From: Turritopsis dohrnii
Lineage: Eukaryota > Cnidaria > Hydrozoa > Anthoathecata > Oceaniidae
Length of the DNA: 64,000 nucleotides
Assembly (NCBI GenBank): GCA_027922465.2
Contig: BQMF02000282.1
Location: 62,001 to 126,000 of the forward strand
Reading direction: 5' to 3'
Shown: piece after piece, positions 35,035 through 47,430 of the stretch
How the letters are laid out: every line of letters begins with the position of its first letter
How positions within the stretch are numbered: position 1 is the stretch's first letter
Position numbers and translations under genes: made by a program
The notes under the pieces: generated by a model
Told to the model about the DNA's origin: nothing
The model's database searches: none
Seen by the model: only the letters and a program-made list of their open reading frames with translations

Positions 35035-36476
35035 AAGCAGGGTAAATATTTAAGTAAAAACCTTAAGGAACCCATCAATTCCCTTAGTGTACTATTTAAA
35101 AGGAGAGGAAACATATACACAGTACCTAAAATCAACGATTTCGTTTCAAGAATAGAAGTACAAACAAATACTTTGATTTAATTTTGTAATTTTGTGAATT
35201 CAGTTTTGCGGATAACCAATTTTGAAAAATTTCGCAGGAATTTAATTTCTGCGAATTTTCTTCCCTTAAGGTAATAAGCAGGTGAATGCTGGAACAAATC
35301 ATTGAAACAAAACTTAATTTCATCAACGTTTTATAACAAAATCAAAGATACAAAGCATTCACTTATCAATGCCTCATTTTTACCTGGCTACACATAAGTT
35401 AATTTCATATACTTTTATGTACAGTTTTCTATATACAATTATGTATGCTATCTAAGGTGATATTTTGAATTGTATTGCAAACACTAACAAATGAAATTCA
35501 CTCAATTTATGACAAAGATTATAACCGATACAGTTCAAATTTAAAGAAATGATTAAATGCAACACTCATTCTAAAGTTTTTATAGTTCTTTGCAATCATG
35601 TTCTTTTAGGAATTTTAATGACGGTCTTTTGGATGAAAAATACTAACCGTCCATAAATTTCATCATAAAATTGAGTTAAGTTTGTAAAGCTAGTTGGAAG
35701 CTTTATACGTTTAAAAATGTTTTTATTTTATTTTTATCAAGATCTCAAATACCATCAAAATTAACTGATAGTAAATTTGTTGCATTCGCTCCGTCCAACA
35801 AATTTCGTCCAACAGACATGATACCAACCTTCGTCTTAGATTTTTGTTCCAATAAATTTTCAATATGGATACAATTTTGAGAAGACAATGTTCTAAAGAG
35901 ATCCAAGTTATATAACTTGGTACAATACATTCAATTCATACTCAATTAGTTTTCTTTTGTTTATTTCCCTTATCCCGTTTGTGCCGCAATACAGGCATGA
36001 ATACTGCACTCCTTTCGTCATGACAATTTCGAGTTAAGATTTTTGACATTTCGAAAACTTTTTCAAACTATGTATTGGCTTGTTGGGCGTAAATTGGCGT
36101 AAATTTTATCGGTTGCAACCTTACGTATTTTTGTCAAAAAAAGTTTGCCTAACCCTTAGAAAATCCTAGATCCGCCCCTGTTACTGTACATCAGTTCATG
36201 CTAACATTCTTCGAACACTGGGTTTGCTCGTTTAAAATTCGTCGCTCACTTCAGCATGAAATGTTTACAGATTTCGCGCCGCTGGAGCTGGTTAATCTTC
36301 CTCAATATATTATGCCGAAGACAGCGAATTAATAATACTTCTTCAAATATTGTATTTGCTTTCAGGAAGAAGGAATCAAGTTTCAGTGTTTATCTGGCGT
36401 GTTTATTTAGGAACACCATGTTTTATATGACGTAGAAAAAACACTTTGCAAGCTTTATCAATATTGGAAAAGTAAA
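35011..36476. other. Intergenic; one hAT-like element end
   Basis: Near 36110-36180 on the minus strand the sequence starts CAGGGGCGGATCTAGGATTT, a typical hAT-type terminus. The other end was not found. The rest is AT-rich without genes. Confidence 0.45.
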
Positions 36477-39400
36477 ATGTATTGTTGTAAAACTTTGATG
36501 AAATCGTTCCTCATTTTCTTGATTGGTAGAATGTGCATATGTGAAGACACATCACCGAAAGGTACAATATATTCTCGACAGTATCATGGTACTTTGTGGA
36601 AATCTATATTTATAACTTGTAGTATGGCTGTTTAAACCTCGTTTCCAAGTTAAGATTCGTAACCATTATCATCAAATGAGCTCAGGCATCTTGAAAGAGC
36701 TCCTTGATTGACATTTAGATAATGACTATGAACACAGACAAGGTTGCAGTGCACTTGATTTATGAAGTAGTCACTTTTTATTGAACTTATATGTATGGAC
36801 ATATACTGTTGAATTTGTGTTCTTTATAAAAGCACACTGTTTATCTAGATTTTCACATTAGTACTTAGTAGAAATAACCAGCCTTGTGTTTCTCTGATTA
36901 TAGTTCCACAAGAAGATTTAGATAATAAAGATTCTGCTTTTGAGGAAATTGAATACATAAATAAAGGTAGGTTGTTTTCTCATTTTCATCGAGTAATGTT
37001 AACACCATATTTAAATTGGATAGTAAAACGTTCCAATATCGTAACCATGCTGCCCTTAAAAGAATTTTCCCTCTAATGAATCCCTTGTTTTGCAAATAAT
37101 GCATTGACCATCCTTAAAAACCATTTCCAAGCAAATAATGCATTAACCATCCTTAAAAACCATTTCCAAAACAATTATTCCGATAAATCCAATTTCGTTT
37201 GCAGGGCTGTTTGTCTTGCTTTTATATAATGATTTTTCGTATAGCTGCAGATTTGGCTCGCAAACATCCACTAGCGAAGCATATTGTAGAAGGTGACATA
37301 ATGACAAAAGATGGTGACCAAGCAGTGACGGATAAAAAAATGGTTATTCGGGACGATTTACGTATTTGGAGAAAAAGGGCAATACCATTTGTCATTTCGT
37401 CAGAATTAGGTTTGAGAAAAAATTTGAAATATTTTCAGAGCGAAGCCTAAAAATCTTTTAGGCTAAACTTCAGTTTTTTACCTTCATTTATAGAAGATGC
37501 AAGTTCGGTTATTAAAAGTGCTATTGAAGAAATTTCTCAAAAGACATGTTTGAAGTTTTCAGAACGAAAAACGGAAGAAAACTTTTTGCATTTTGTCAAA
37601 AAGGACGGGTGAGACAATTTCGAAGTTTTTGCTGTCTGTTGACTGTGCAATTATGCTATCTTGGGTGCAGTCATGCTATCCTGGGTGCAGTTATGCTATC
37701 CTGGGTGCAGTCATGCTATCCTGGGTGCAGTTATGCTATCCTGGGTGCAGTTATGCTATCCTGGGTGCAGTTATGCTATCCTGGGAAGTTCACTTCTATG
37801 CAGGGTGTACAAAGTCTAAAAAATAACAAAATCAAAGTCGCCATTTTTTTTAAATCGATTGCTCCCTACAAGGCCGAAATCACTACCAGGCAGAGAGCTA
37901 CACACTCCAGCTGCCAATCATTTCAACTTTTGGTACTAATTTCTAACTTAGCCCTCACCCAGCCATATCAACCCCGAAACATCAGAAGACTTCACGGGGG
38001 AAGGGGCTGGTACCACCAGGGACGAGGCCGGTAGAATTTGTGTTTTTCGAACCCGATACCTCTGGTGTGCCAGTCGAACACGTTACCGTTATGTCACTCA
38101 CATAAAATCATAAAATCATAAATCATAAAATAATGAAAATCACATAAAATGTGATTTTATCTATAGCTGCTGGTCATTAATGGGAATGCAAAATGGTGGC
38201 CAAGAAGTGTCTATTGGAGAATCTTGCGATCGTAAGGAGATTATCCAGCACGAGGTGTCACATGCATTAGGTTTGTTTCACGAGCAAAGTAGAGACGATA
38301 GAGATGAATATGTCAAAGTCAACTGGGAAAACATTCGACAAGGTTGGTGACTTTTGTTTTAGATACGAAAATAGGAAGTGGGAATAACAAAGTGACTTGT
38401 GTTAGGGTTAGGGTTGTCCTAACCAAGATGCCCAACAAGATGCTCTTACAGACATAAGAATTTCTGCAAAATCAGTCGAAAAATGAAAAATGAAATGTTT
38501 TATGACATTTTTGAAATTCGAAAAAAAAAGACTGTATGATCTAGGTGGGCTGGAAACACCGACCTTTCAGTTAACAGCCGAATGCGCTAACTAACTGCGC
38601 CACGGAAACCACATACATATGCATATATATTTTCCTTTTTCTTACTCTTCTGTGTACAAAATGTTGATAAGTTCTTTTTAGTTAGAAAATAATGATCACA
38701 GTCCATGATAATTATATGTTTCTTTATACTTCCTTTTTTGATCTTACAATATGTATAAAATCGTTAAAATCCATTTAATATTGATCAAAAAAACTTTTGT
38801 AAATCATTTGCTGACATTCAATGTACTGGATTTGGTTTCATTTAAATGCACGCACGAAATGTAAAACATCTGCTAGGTTTAGAGAGTAAGAAAAAGAAAA
38901 TTTCATAATCATGATATGAAATTAGTTAAAGCTATAGAATACTTAGAAATGTTAAGTTGAGTAAAAGCAGCCCCATCAAAATTATGCTAATTAATTCTGC
39001 ATATTTAATTATGAATTATGAATTATGCATGCTTGTTTACTCCAATCTTTTTCTTTTTTTTTCAGATCAAAGAAAAAATTTTGGGAAAGGTAAGCCTGGT
39101 TTACTGAGCACCCAGGGTTTAACGTACGACATGGAAAGTCTGATGCATTATGGGAAAACATCGTTTGGAGATGGCTTAATAACAATGGAGTCCATAAAAG
39201 ATCCAAAAGAACCACTAGGGAACAAAAACGGTTTATCTGATGGGGATGTGAAAAAGTTGAATTTGCTCTACAAATGCAAATGTACGTTGTTTTATTTTTC
39301 CAACTGTTTCAATCTTAGTTGTCAGTAAAGTGGCTCTCCATCTTCTTGGCAATAGCTCTCCATCCCTGGCTGATAAAGATAATTCTAAACTTTGAAGCAA

Positions 39401-40632
39401 ACAAATATCAAAATAACTTAAAAAAATAGAACGAGGCAGTTAGTTTTTTCAAATTATGTTTCCATCTTATTATGGCCTCGATGTCATGATTTTTATGCAT
39501 TGTTGTTCTGTTCGCAAAGTTTCAGAAACGAAGCAGATGAAATATTTATTACCTTTCTTTTTCATCAGCTATACCAGACTCTGATTATGGTCCTGCTAAA
39601 ATTTGGTCCGATTGTGAGTACAAAGTAAAAAGGCTATATCGTATCTGCTACGGTAAAAATTGTCCAGGACCGAATAATAATGGTATTCAACATATTCGCA
39701 TGAAATGCGATGAAAGCGAACAGGCTGTTATGATGGGTAAAAATAAAGTTTTAATGTGTCTGTCCACGTATGACGCTGCTGTTCTAGTCTCGTTTTGAAA
39801 TTGCGTAATGAAGATGTTTATATCAAATGCCGGTCTTTTTATATAAGCTTCTATTCTGGATGGAAAGTATCTAACAGGTTGATATTAAAGAAACCATCTT
39901 GTTAATTGTTCCAAGGGTTTTTACCATCTTAATGGATCGAATAAACAGATTGAAAATTCAAGTTATTGAGGCTTAGAGTTTTGGGATTTTGTGATAGTAA
40001 AATAGATGTGGAAACTTCCCAAAGAAACATTATTTTCCTCAATCTGTTATAGTTTTACTATAGTTTCCATATCATCTTCATTTTTATAATCTTTTTTTAT
40101 ATCTATGTTCAGGATGTTTTGATCATAAACCAAGTTCACCAAGCAGACTGCAATATCAAGAATTTGCAAGCAAAGAATCGTGTATCCAGCTACATAATCA
40201 ACAGCCAACTCCGTTTGTATCAGCTTTCGCTTTTCTAGAATGCATGAAACATGCAAAACGAAGTGGAAACAAAGTAAGGACCTATGTTTACAATTATCAA
40301 CACCCCCTGAATTAGTGTTTAAAGTATTGAGTTGAAATGGAGCTCTTCGTACCGCCAGGGGGAGGAGCGAAGCCATTAAGATGTGATTAATCAAATTTAA
40401 CGGGTTATTTAAAGGATATGCATCCCCTCCAACCAACTTTATTCTTATTACTTACTCGTTTTCATAACATAATCATTTTGCTTCAATTTAGATATTTGGG
40501 TTGACCAATGTTTGCAAATGTCACTATGGTGATGACGACATCGACATCAACAGCAACGGACCGTCCGGAAGTTGTGGTGATGGGCATGGCACCTATGACG
40601 ATGCAATCTTCATGTATAAGATAAAGGTGTAA
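36477..40632 (+). CDS. Astacin metalloprotease (tandem copy 1) with unusual Cys-rich C-terminal domain
   Basis: Nine exons, 1290 nt, 429 residues: 36477-36561, 36904-36966, 37245-37409, 37494-37608, 38167-38342, 39066-39281, 39569-39736, 40113-40273, 40492-40632. There is a signal peptide in exon 1. The prodomain contains VEGDIM, the place of the FxGD zinc-masking Asp. The catalytic domain has HEVSHALGLFHE (residues ~180) with the following RDDRDE, and the Met-turn SLMHY. Residues ~274-429 form a C-terminal domain instead of the common ShK, CUB or EGF modules. It has paired cysteines and the signature VCKCHYGDDDIDINSNG. The copy at 43532 has the same exon phases, and exons 4, 5 and 8 have the same lengths (115, 176 and 161 nt). 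A polyadenylation-type AATAAA lies near 41107. Family role: secreted zinc endopeptidase. Confidence 0.9.
37092..37169. repeat. 39-bp unit tandem duplication
   Basis: Two adjacent copies starting GCAAATAATGCATT(G/A)ACCA, in astacin intron 2. Confidence 0.9.
37651..37785. repeat. 20-bp minisatellite, 6 full copies plus a partial
   Basis: The unit is TTATGCTATCCTGGGTGCAG; copies differ mainly by TCA/TTA at the start. In astacin copy 1, intron 4. The ORFs reading repeated LSWVQLCYPG-type peptides here are artefacts. Confidence 0.95.
38410..38915 (+). repeat. Dispersed repeat, copy B
   Basis: Matches both ends of the repeat at 29450-31010 but lacks its middle. In place of the middle sits a tRNA-Asn-like segment (38543-38610). 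Located in astacin copy 1, intron 5. Confidence 0.6.
38543..38610 (-). ncRNA. tRNA-Asn(GTT)-like sequence, pseudogene or SINE head
   Basis: On the minus strand the D arm and anticodon arm read TGGCGCAGTTAGTTAGCGC then TTCGGCTGTTAACTGAAAGG, very close to animal tRNA-Asn with GTT anticodon. The T loop lacks the usual TTCGA, and the 3' acceptor side does not pair with the 5' side. I therefore do not call a functional tRNA. Confidence 0.6.
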
Positions 40633-43531
40633 TTATAAAATTTTAAAAGAAACGTAAACAAAGGAAGCTAATCGACATAAAATGTGTATGTTGTGAAAGG
40701 TGATCTGTGGTAGAAAATAATGACCCCTTTAGAATATTTTCACACCCCGTGGTTTACGCTTATGACTTGTTAAGTTTTCTTTGTTATCTTTGTAGTCTTT
40801 GTAGTCGCTTTGTGGTTACTATAAAAACTGTTCTACTTAAGCTTGAAAATATCTCTTTTTTAATGATTTTGTCGCATTGAATTATGGTAGTTGTAGTATG
40901 AGTTCGAGAGAATTATAGGAACGGTGAATGCTGGATAGGAATTTGCAGATAATTTAAAAGACAATTTGTAGAATTATTGTAAATAAGAAATCTTAGCAAA
41001 GTTTGATATGAAAGCGTGATTTGTTTGAGTTTTATTTTTATTTCATTTTCTCTCGTTTATTTTTCGTTTTGTAATTATTAGATAGATGCGACAAAAAAGA
41101 AGATTTTAATAAAATGTTTGCGACTGTTTTTTTTGGTGGTCTGTGTGGCACACGTTTTGATCACATGACCTTCAACAGCTATACCGTTGGTTGGACTTTT
41201 CCACGTGATTTGATTGGTTATCTAAATAATCAAGGTGTCAAAATATAGTCATCATAATTGTCTTCCAGATTGGGGAATTTGACGCTACTTTAGTATTGTT
41301 TTGGCATTTTTACTGAAAATTTGAAAATTTGAAGTAGAATACCATGTATAAACATTTTGTAAGCAATGCGGATTTCTAGTGAAAATTAGGTACAAGCCTT
41401 TTCAATGAAATCGCTTGCCCTCCACAGCATCACTTATAATATCCTGTGACTGTACTAAACCATTCAAAACCGTTTGCAGAAGAATCCAAAATCAAAATGT
41501 TGTGGTAAACTGGCTTTCATGAAGTTCAAGTATGCATTTATTTTAGTAACTATTTTTTACAATTCCCAATGCGTGTTTTTAAGGGCGTTATGTCTTCAAC
41601 TTTGTCCGTTTCCGTCTTAATCCATGATCATCTTTGACTAAGCCTGCCGAAACACGAGATTTCTAAAAGAGTAGGTAAATAGACCTCATCATCAGCATCT
41701 TGTATTTTCTATCTGCAGGCGATTTTTGCGCGATTTTTTGCTATCTCTGTTACTTTTGATTTTCTGACTTATTCCATAATGTGCTTTAGGGCTTAAGCCC
41801 TTCTTTGATTGTAAGGTTCTGTTTATATTATGCAGAATAATTTACCATGCAAAAACAAACACGCTCTGATAAATCTGTCATAAATCTCTACACTCTCACT
41901 CATGGTGTGAATTTTCATATCACATAACAATTAAATGTTTCGAGATATTTGATCTAATTAAAGAATTTTGCTGCAGAAGGTTTTGCATGCTTCTATATCA
42001 TACTTCCAAATTTATCAAATTTTATTATGTCATTAGATTTCACATGTAATATATCTGCTGATTCGTGTCGAAGGTGAATCTTCTCAGACTACAATGTCAA
42101 CTGAATCATTTTTTCAATGGAAATGTTTTGTTATGCAAGTATTGGTCACATTGGGAGAATGTCATGGAACTGATTTACAACGGGCTACGATACGAGATAA
42201 CTTTTTTTCCAGACAAGTTACTAGTGAGACGATTAAGCTGGTTCATCTAGAAAAAAACTAAGAAATTGCACAAAATTATTTTCCGAATGCTTATTCTGTC
42301 TAAATCAGCTGTTACACACCAGTAGTCATTAATCATAGATTTCGTTATTTATCCTCGTTCCATTCATTCATCTATTCGTTCATTCATTCGTGCCTCTGCT
42401 TTGAAGTTGCACAAGGGTTTTGCTTGTGTTAAGTGGCAGTCAGTAAGTGTTCCAATCTTTGAATATATACAATTCCCGAATTCCCGAATATCAATCATCC
42501 AAACATCCAATCTCGTTTTCGTGTATTTTATTGATTCATTGATAATTATCTTCTTGTTACCATAACTCCTGTAGAATTATAAAAGAAATTTTGACCTTGA
42601 AAAAGAGATTTGGTGTAACTACTATGTAGGTGAAAACACTGTGTTTACGAAAGAAAAGTGTATTCCGCTTTGAATATTGATATTGGTATTTCTGAAGTTT
42701 AAAACATCATTTCTCCAGGACTGTCAACGTTGCTCGATTATCATTCCTATCTGACTCCTTTATTTGAGAAAGCTGCTTTAAGGGACTCGATTATCCAGTC
42801 TCAAAATCGGTCCTTGAGTTTGATCAACATGATGACATTTCAAGATGATAATTTTTGTATTTGATGCCAAACTTAAAGGTTTAGCACAATTATATTCCAT
42901 TCTTGTTGAGTTTGTTGTGAAATGTGTCACATTTAAACTTAAAACTTACACCTAATGATTGAATATCTGGCTACATGTTGACCGGTTATTTTTATTTTTT
43001 TTATTTTATTTGGAAAATGCAGAACCACACTGTACAAATCTACGAGCATGTCAGACAAGAGAGATAAACATTTCCGATAATGTATGTCGGAATACTATTA
43101 TATCGATTTTGGCGATGGATTAATTAACAGGCTCAACGATGCTAAGTCATTAGGTCCCTTATTATTGTTATTGTGATGATGTCAAATGAAAAGTGAATTC
43201 AAAGTCAAAACTATAATCGATAGCTGGTGTATCGTTTCAGTAAAGAAAATTTGTCAATGGATGAGATGTTGTCATAGGAACAAAGTTATGAAGTTTTACT
43301 TATTATGGTCCAGAGAAGTTCATAGATGTTGTAGGACACTTGCTTTACCAATTTAAAAAATGATTTCTTTTCTCTTTTCATTAGATCGATTAGCAAAATA
43401 TACTCACTTAACAGTGTTTGGGTAACAAATTTTTTACCTAATCGTGATTGGTTGACAAGGTACTTGCTAGTAATTGTTGGTAAAAATCAACTTCTCATGT
43501 AAAGATGAAAAAGCAGTGGTTATGATCGAAG
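40633..43531. other. Intergenic region between the two astacins
   Basis: Contains an (ATTC)n stretch near 42360-42390. No other gene or element is supported; the short ORFs have no domain. Confidence 0.5.
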
Positions 43532-46500
43532 ATGCGTGGATTACTAATCTTTATACTTGTTTATTTCCGATGGGGAATACATGCCCAGATAACAGGTACA
43601 GCAGATTCTTATCGACATATTTATTGATTGATACAACTATTAGTAAACGGAAAGATTGGTAAACTCTATCGTTTCTACACAAAATATGGATTTTCAGTCC
43701 TGTAAATTATATGTCATCAGAGCTGCCATACTGCCCATTATACTATATTTTGATAAACATCTTCTTTTAAGCATCATTAGACTGACACTTAATAAATTTA
43801 AGGATATATTAATCATTACATTGAGAATCAAGTTGAGAAGTTCTATCCTGTCCAATCAATTCCAATTCAATGAAGTGGAAAGTAAATTTCATGCAATACT
43901 AACATCATTTCTTATTTCTTATTTTCCTTCTGAACAAGAGCACTATCGGAACAGACGAAGCTATCCGTGGTTTAGTAATAATAAGTAATTACTTTCTTAT
44001 AGAAAGACCAAAGTTGAAAAAAGGAGATTCAGCATTTGATGAGATTCAAGTCTTCAATGATGGTTAGTTTTCTTTGGTGTAAAGCATGCGTCATTTGCTT
44101 TTTAAATCAATGTCTTCCTCGATATTTATTCATTTGATCTTTCCTTGCAAATAAATTGCAGCTGTAGATTTGGACCACAACCATCCACCTGGAGTGCATA
44201 TCAACCAAGGTGATATCATGGTCAATGATAATGACGAAGATAAAACCAGCAGTGACGATACTTCCTTTTCGAAAATACCATTAAAAAACAATTATCACTC
44301 GTTATCTGATCTATCATTCATTGCCAACCAAAAAGCTGACATTTCTAATGCAAGTAAAGAGGAGCAAGCATCAAAGCGAGGCGGTGTGAGAGATGAACTG
44401 CAGTTATGGAGAACAAGAACGATCCCTTATGCTATCGAGCCTTCAAGAGGTATGCTTTTGTCGTTTGAAATTATGCAGAGCAGAATATCGTTGCCTTTTA
44501 TAAAAGTAAAATAAGATTAATAGTCCTTTCCTCGTTTTGTAGGTACCCAGTGGGCAAAATCGTCAAAAAATTACTGCGATGAAGAGCATTTTTATTGAAA
44601 TAGTGTGTTTCCTTTTATATAATTGTACTCCTCCGCAGTGATTTTTCAATTCATTTGCCCTATGGTGTAAGCGTCTAAAGTTTCGAGATTTGTCATGTTT
44701 ATCGTATTTATTTTATGAAAGAAAGTGACATTGTCTTTACGGTTTGAGAAAACATATTATAATTGGCTGTCTACGAAAATACATGATTACTTATAATTGT
44801 GTGTTGAAGAACATTCAGATCATTCAAAAACCCACTCTCAGCTTTCATGTTTGAATATTGACTTGTTCATCTGATTACAAGCTTGAAATCAACAGATTTT
44901 GAGAAAGATCTCCTGAAATTTTTGGAGCATTACAACGGAAGATCTTAAAAAGAAAACATAGTTTGAGCAGAATGTGGGCCAAAATATTGGATTTCTACAA
45001 AATAGAAAATTTAGTTGATGCAAAAATCTTTGTTATTGTTTAGAGGGTGTGACTGTAGAAATTGAGAATGGTTTGCGAGAGATATCAAGTAAAACATGCA
45101 TTCGCTTTGTGAAGAGAAGTAACGAAGATTCATACCTAACCTTCACAATGGGAATAGGGTAAGGATTCTTAAGTTAGCAGTTGGGATAAAAATAGGAATA
45201 AAGAACAGCAAAAACCATCAACGCTAAATATGGATATCTGTGAAAAAAAAAATAATAACGACTTTATTCGACTTGACAATCAATGTAATTCAAAGAACTA
45301 AAAGTTACTGCAAGTTAGAATAATAACCAAATGATAGGTGTTATTACACTTTTTGCCTTAATAAATGATAATTTGAGGACAGAATTATCTTTGATAATGC
45401 ATAGGTGTTGGTCTTATGTTGGTAAAAGGGGAGGAGCACAAACGATATCAATTGGAGATGGTTGTGAGCGAAAGGAAGCAATAGTGCATGAAGTGATGCA
45501 TGCATTGGGGTTTTATCACGAACAGAGTCGATATGACCGCGACGAAAATGTGAATATTATTTGGAAAAACATCAGACAAGGTGGGCTGCTAGCTATTCTA
45601 GATACGATTGTATTCATAATGTTTGCTTCTGTTCGATCAGAAGAACATATTTATTCAAAGCTGATTGTTTTCCTATTTACAATCAAAAGTGACACACATT
45701 TGTCTTCTGTTGCATATGTCTAGGAGAAAACTCTTATGTATGAAAGTTTGAAACATAGAGCGTGACACAATGGAATGATCAAAGTATCATGTCGGAAAAG
45801 AAACACCTGATAATAGTTTTGATGCCATGTGATGATACTCAAATCTACTGGCTATTGTAGCACCTCTCAGATGATGGAAACAAATACATAGTTTTTACAT
45901 AACATATAAAATTTGTAAGGCAATACACCAATACTAGAGCCCTTCGGAGAATACTTTCTCTCTGGAACTTATAAAATCGATCATTTAGATAGAACAAACC
46001 AATTCCAAAAAGAAACAAAGGAAGAGATGAACGATCTAGATCTTCCGTATGATTTAAAATCTGTGATGCAATATGGAAAAACCGCATTTTCTGCGAATGG
46101 CGGAGTAACTATGGAATCAAAACGTTTTCCCGATTTGGAGCTTGGAAACCGGGAAGGACTTTCAACTGGTGATGTTGATGAGATCAACAAACTATATCGT
46201 TGCGCAGGTACAATTTTTATTATTGCAATTCGAGTTTCATTGTCAGAAATTAAACCATCTAAATTGGAATATTGAATATCATACTTTAATAATACTACCT
46301 TCCAGAATTGCCTTATGGTGGGTTTGGTCCATGGATAGATACGCCGATGTTCGATGAAATAAAGTTACGATACCGTGTTTGTTTTGGTCAAACACAAAAG
46401 GTGTGTGAGAGTCCAGGATTAAGTGATGGTTTGCAAATGGCTATGGAGACGATGAACGTTCTCACAAAAAAAAACATTAGATCATTTATGGAAGGTAATG

Positions 46501-47430
46501 CCCCTTCTTTAAAGAAACTACAAAACTGTCAACAATTTTCACTACTGTTCATTCAAACCCTGATATAATACTGCAAATAAGCTGTTGCTTGCTCTCCATA
46601 AGCCTAAGGGTCGACATAACGTTCGGCTGCCTGCAAACGCCAGACAAATTTTAGGTTTAGCCGGCTAAAAAGTTCGTAAGATTTTCCTTTTCAGCTGCCA
46701 ACAAATATATTTAACATAGTCCAAATGAAACCAAAAGAGACTATCTACGGTGCTCTTATAACCTTTAGTACTGTAATCAAAAATAGCAGTTCAAAAAAGG
46801 CTTATTTCGACTCAAGACATCATGCATAAACTTTATATTGTCTTTTCTTCTTCTAGGTTGCTATTATCACCAAGGTAGAAATAAGTTAAAACTACAATTA
46901 ACAGCCACTTTCTTCATTTGTTTGGGTTCCAATTTGTTTACACCTGATGGCAAGGCTGCTGCGTCACGAAAAGCCTTTAAAATATGCGCAAACTTCGCCC
47001 AAAAAAACAAGTTTAAGGTATGTGTCACAAGCATCTCATATGGTGAGCAGGTTCGTATCTCCTGAATGAATAGCAGCCTGGATCTCTAGAAGCGATTGTG
47101 TGAAAGGGTATAGTGTGGACAGAATTTTGTAGAAAAATGCACACTTGATAGGATCGCATATGCAAGAATTTCAAGAATTTCATTGGTTTGAATGAAAAGG
47201 GTTTTAAAGCAAATTTTTCAAAAAATAGTTTCAATTTCAACGAACAGTATGTTTCATTGATTTTTCTTTCATCATAGAAATTTGGATTATCCCATTACTG
47301 TAAATGTTATTATGGTGACGATGATGTTGATATTAAACAAAACGGTAAATCTGAAGACTGCAGGGAAGGCACAGGCCTAAATCGATCAATATTTTTGCAT
47401 GAAATTGATAATAGCGTAGAAGAAAAATGA
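43532..47430 (+). CDS. Astacin metalloprotease (tandem copy 2)
   Basis: Nine exons, 1425 nt, 474 residues: 43532-43595, 44003-44062, 44162-44449, 45044-45158, 45405-45580, 45989-46207, 46306-46494, 46857-47017, 47278-47430. Signal peptide [12 protein letters not shown]; prodomain NQGDIM. The prodomain is longer than in copy 1 because exon 3 is expanded with a Ser/Asn/Asp-rich insert. The mature enzyme starts near [11 protein letters not shown]. The zinc motif [12 protein letters not shown] with YDRDE and the Met-turn SVMQY are intact. The C-terminal domain (~308-474) shares with copy 1 the YR(V/I)C(F/Y)G start, a GC(F/Y) at exon 8, and the CKC(H/Y)YGDDD(V/I)DI signature. It has diverged after that. 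It is predicted active and secreted. Confidence 0.9.
44552..44660. mobile_element. 109-bp MITE, GGGCAAAATCGTCA family, copy 4
   Basis: The ends GGGCAAAATCGTC...TTACTGCG and the reverse complement of CGCAGTGATTTTTCAATTCA...TTTGCCC form imperfect inverted repeats. Related copies lie near 3497-3545, 21407 and 22670. In astacin copy 2, intron 3. Confidence 0.6.

Noticed and set aside
37651..37785. CRISPR-like array
   Set aside because: Direct 20-bp repeats with no spacers, inside an animal gene intron.
37546..38034. ORFs with repeated LSWVQ-type peptides
   Set aside because: Two frames of the 20-bp minisatellite in an intron.
38543..38610. Functional tRNA-Asn gene
   Set aside because: Anticodon arm is good, but T loop and acceptor stem are defective.
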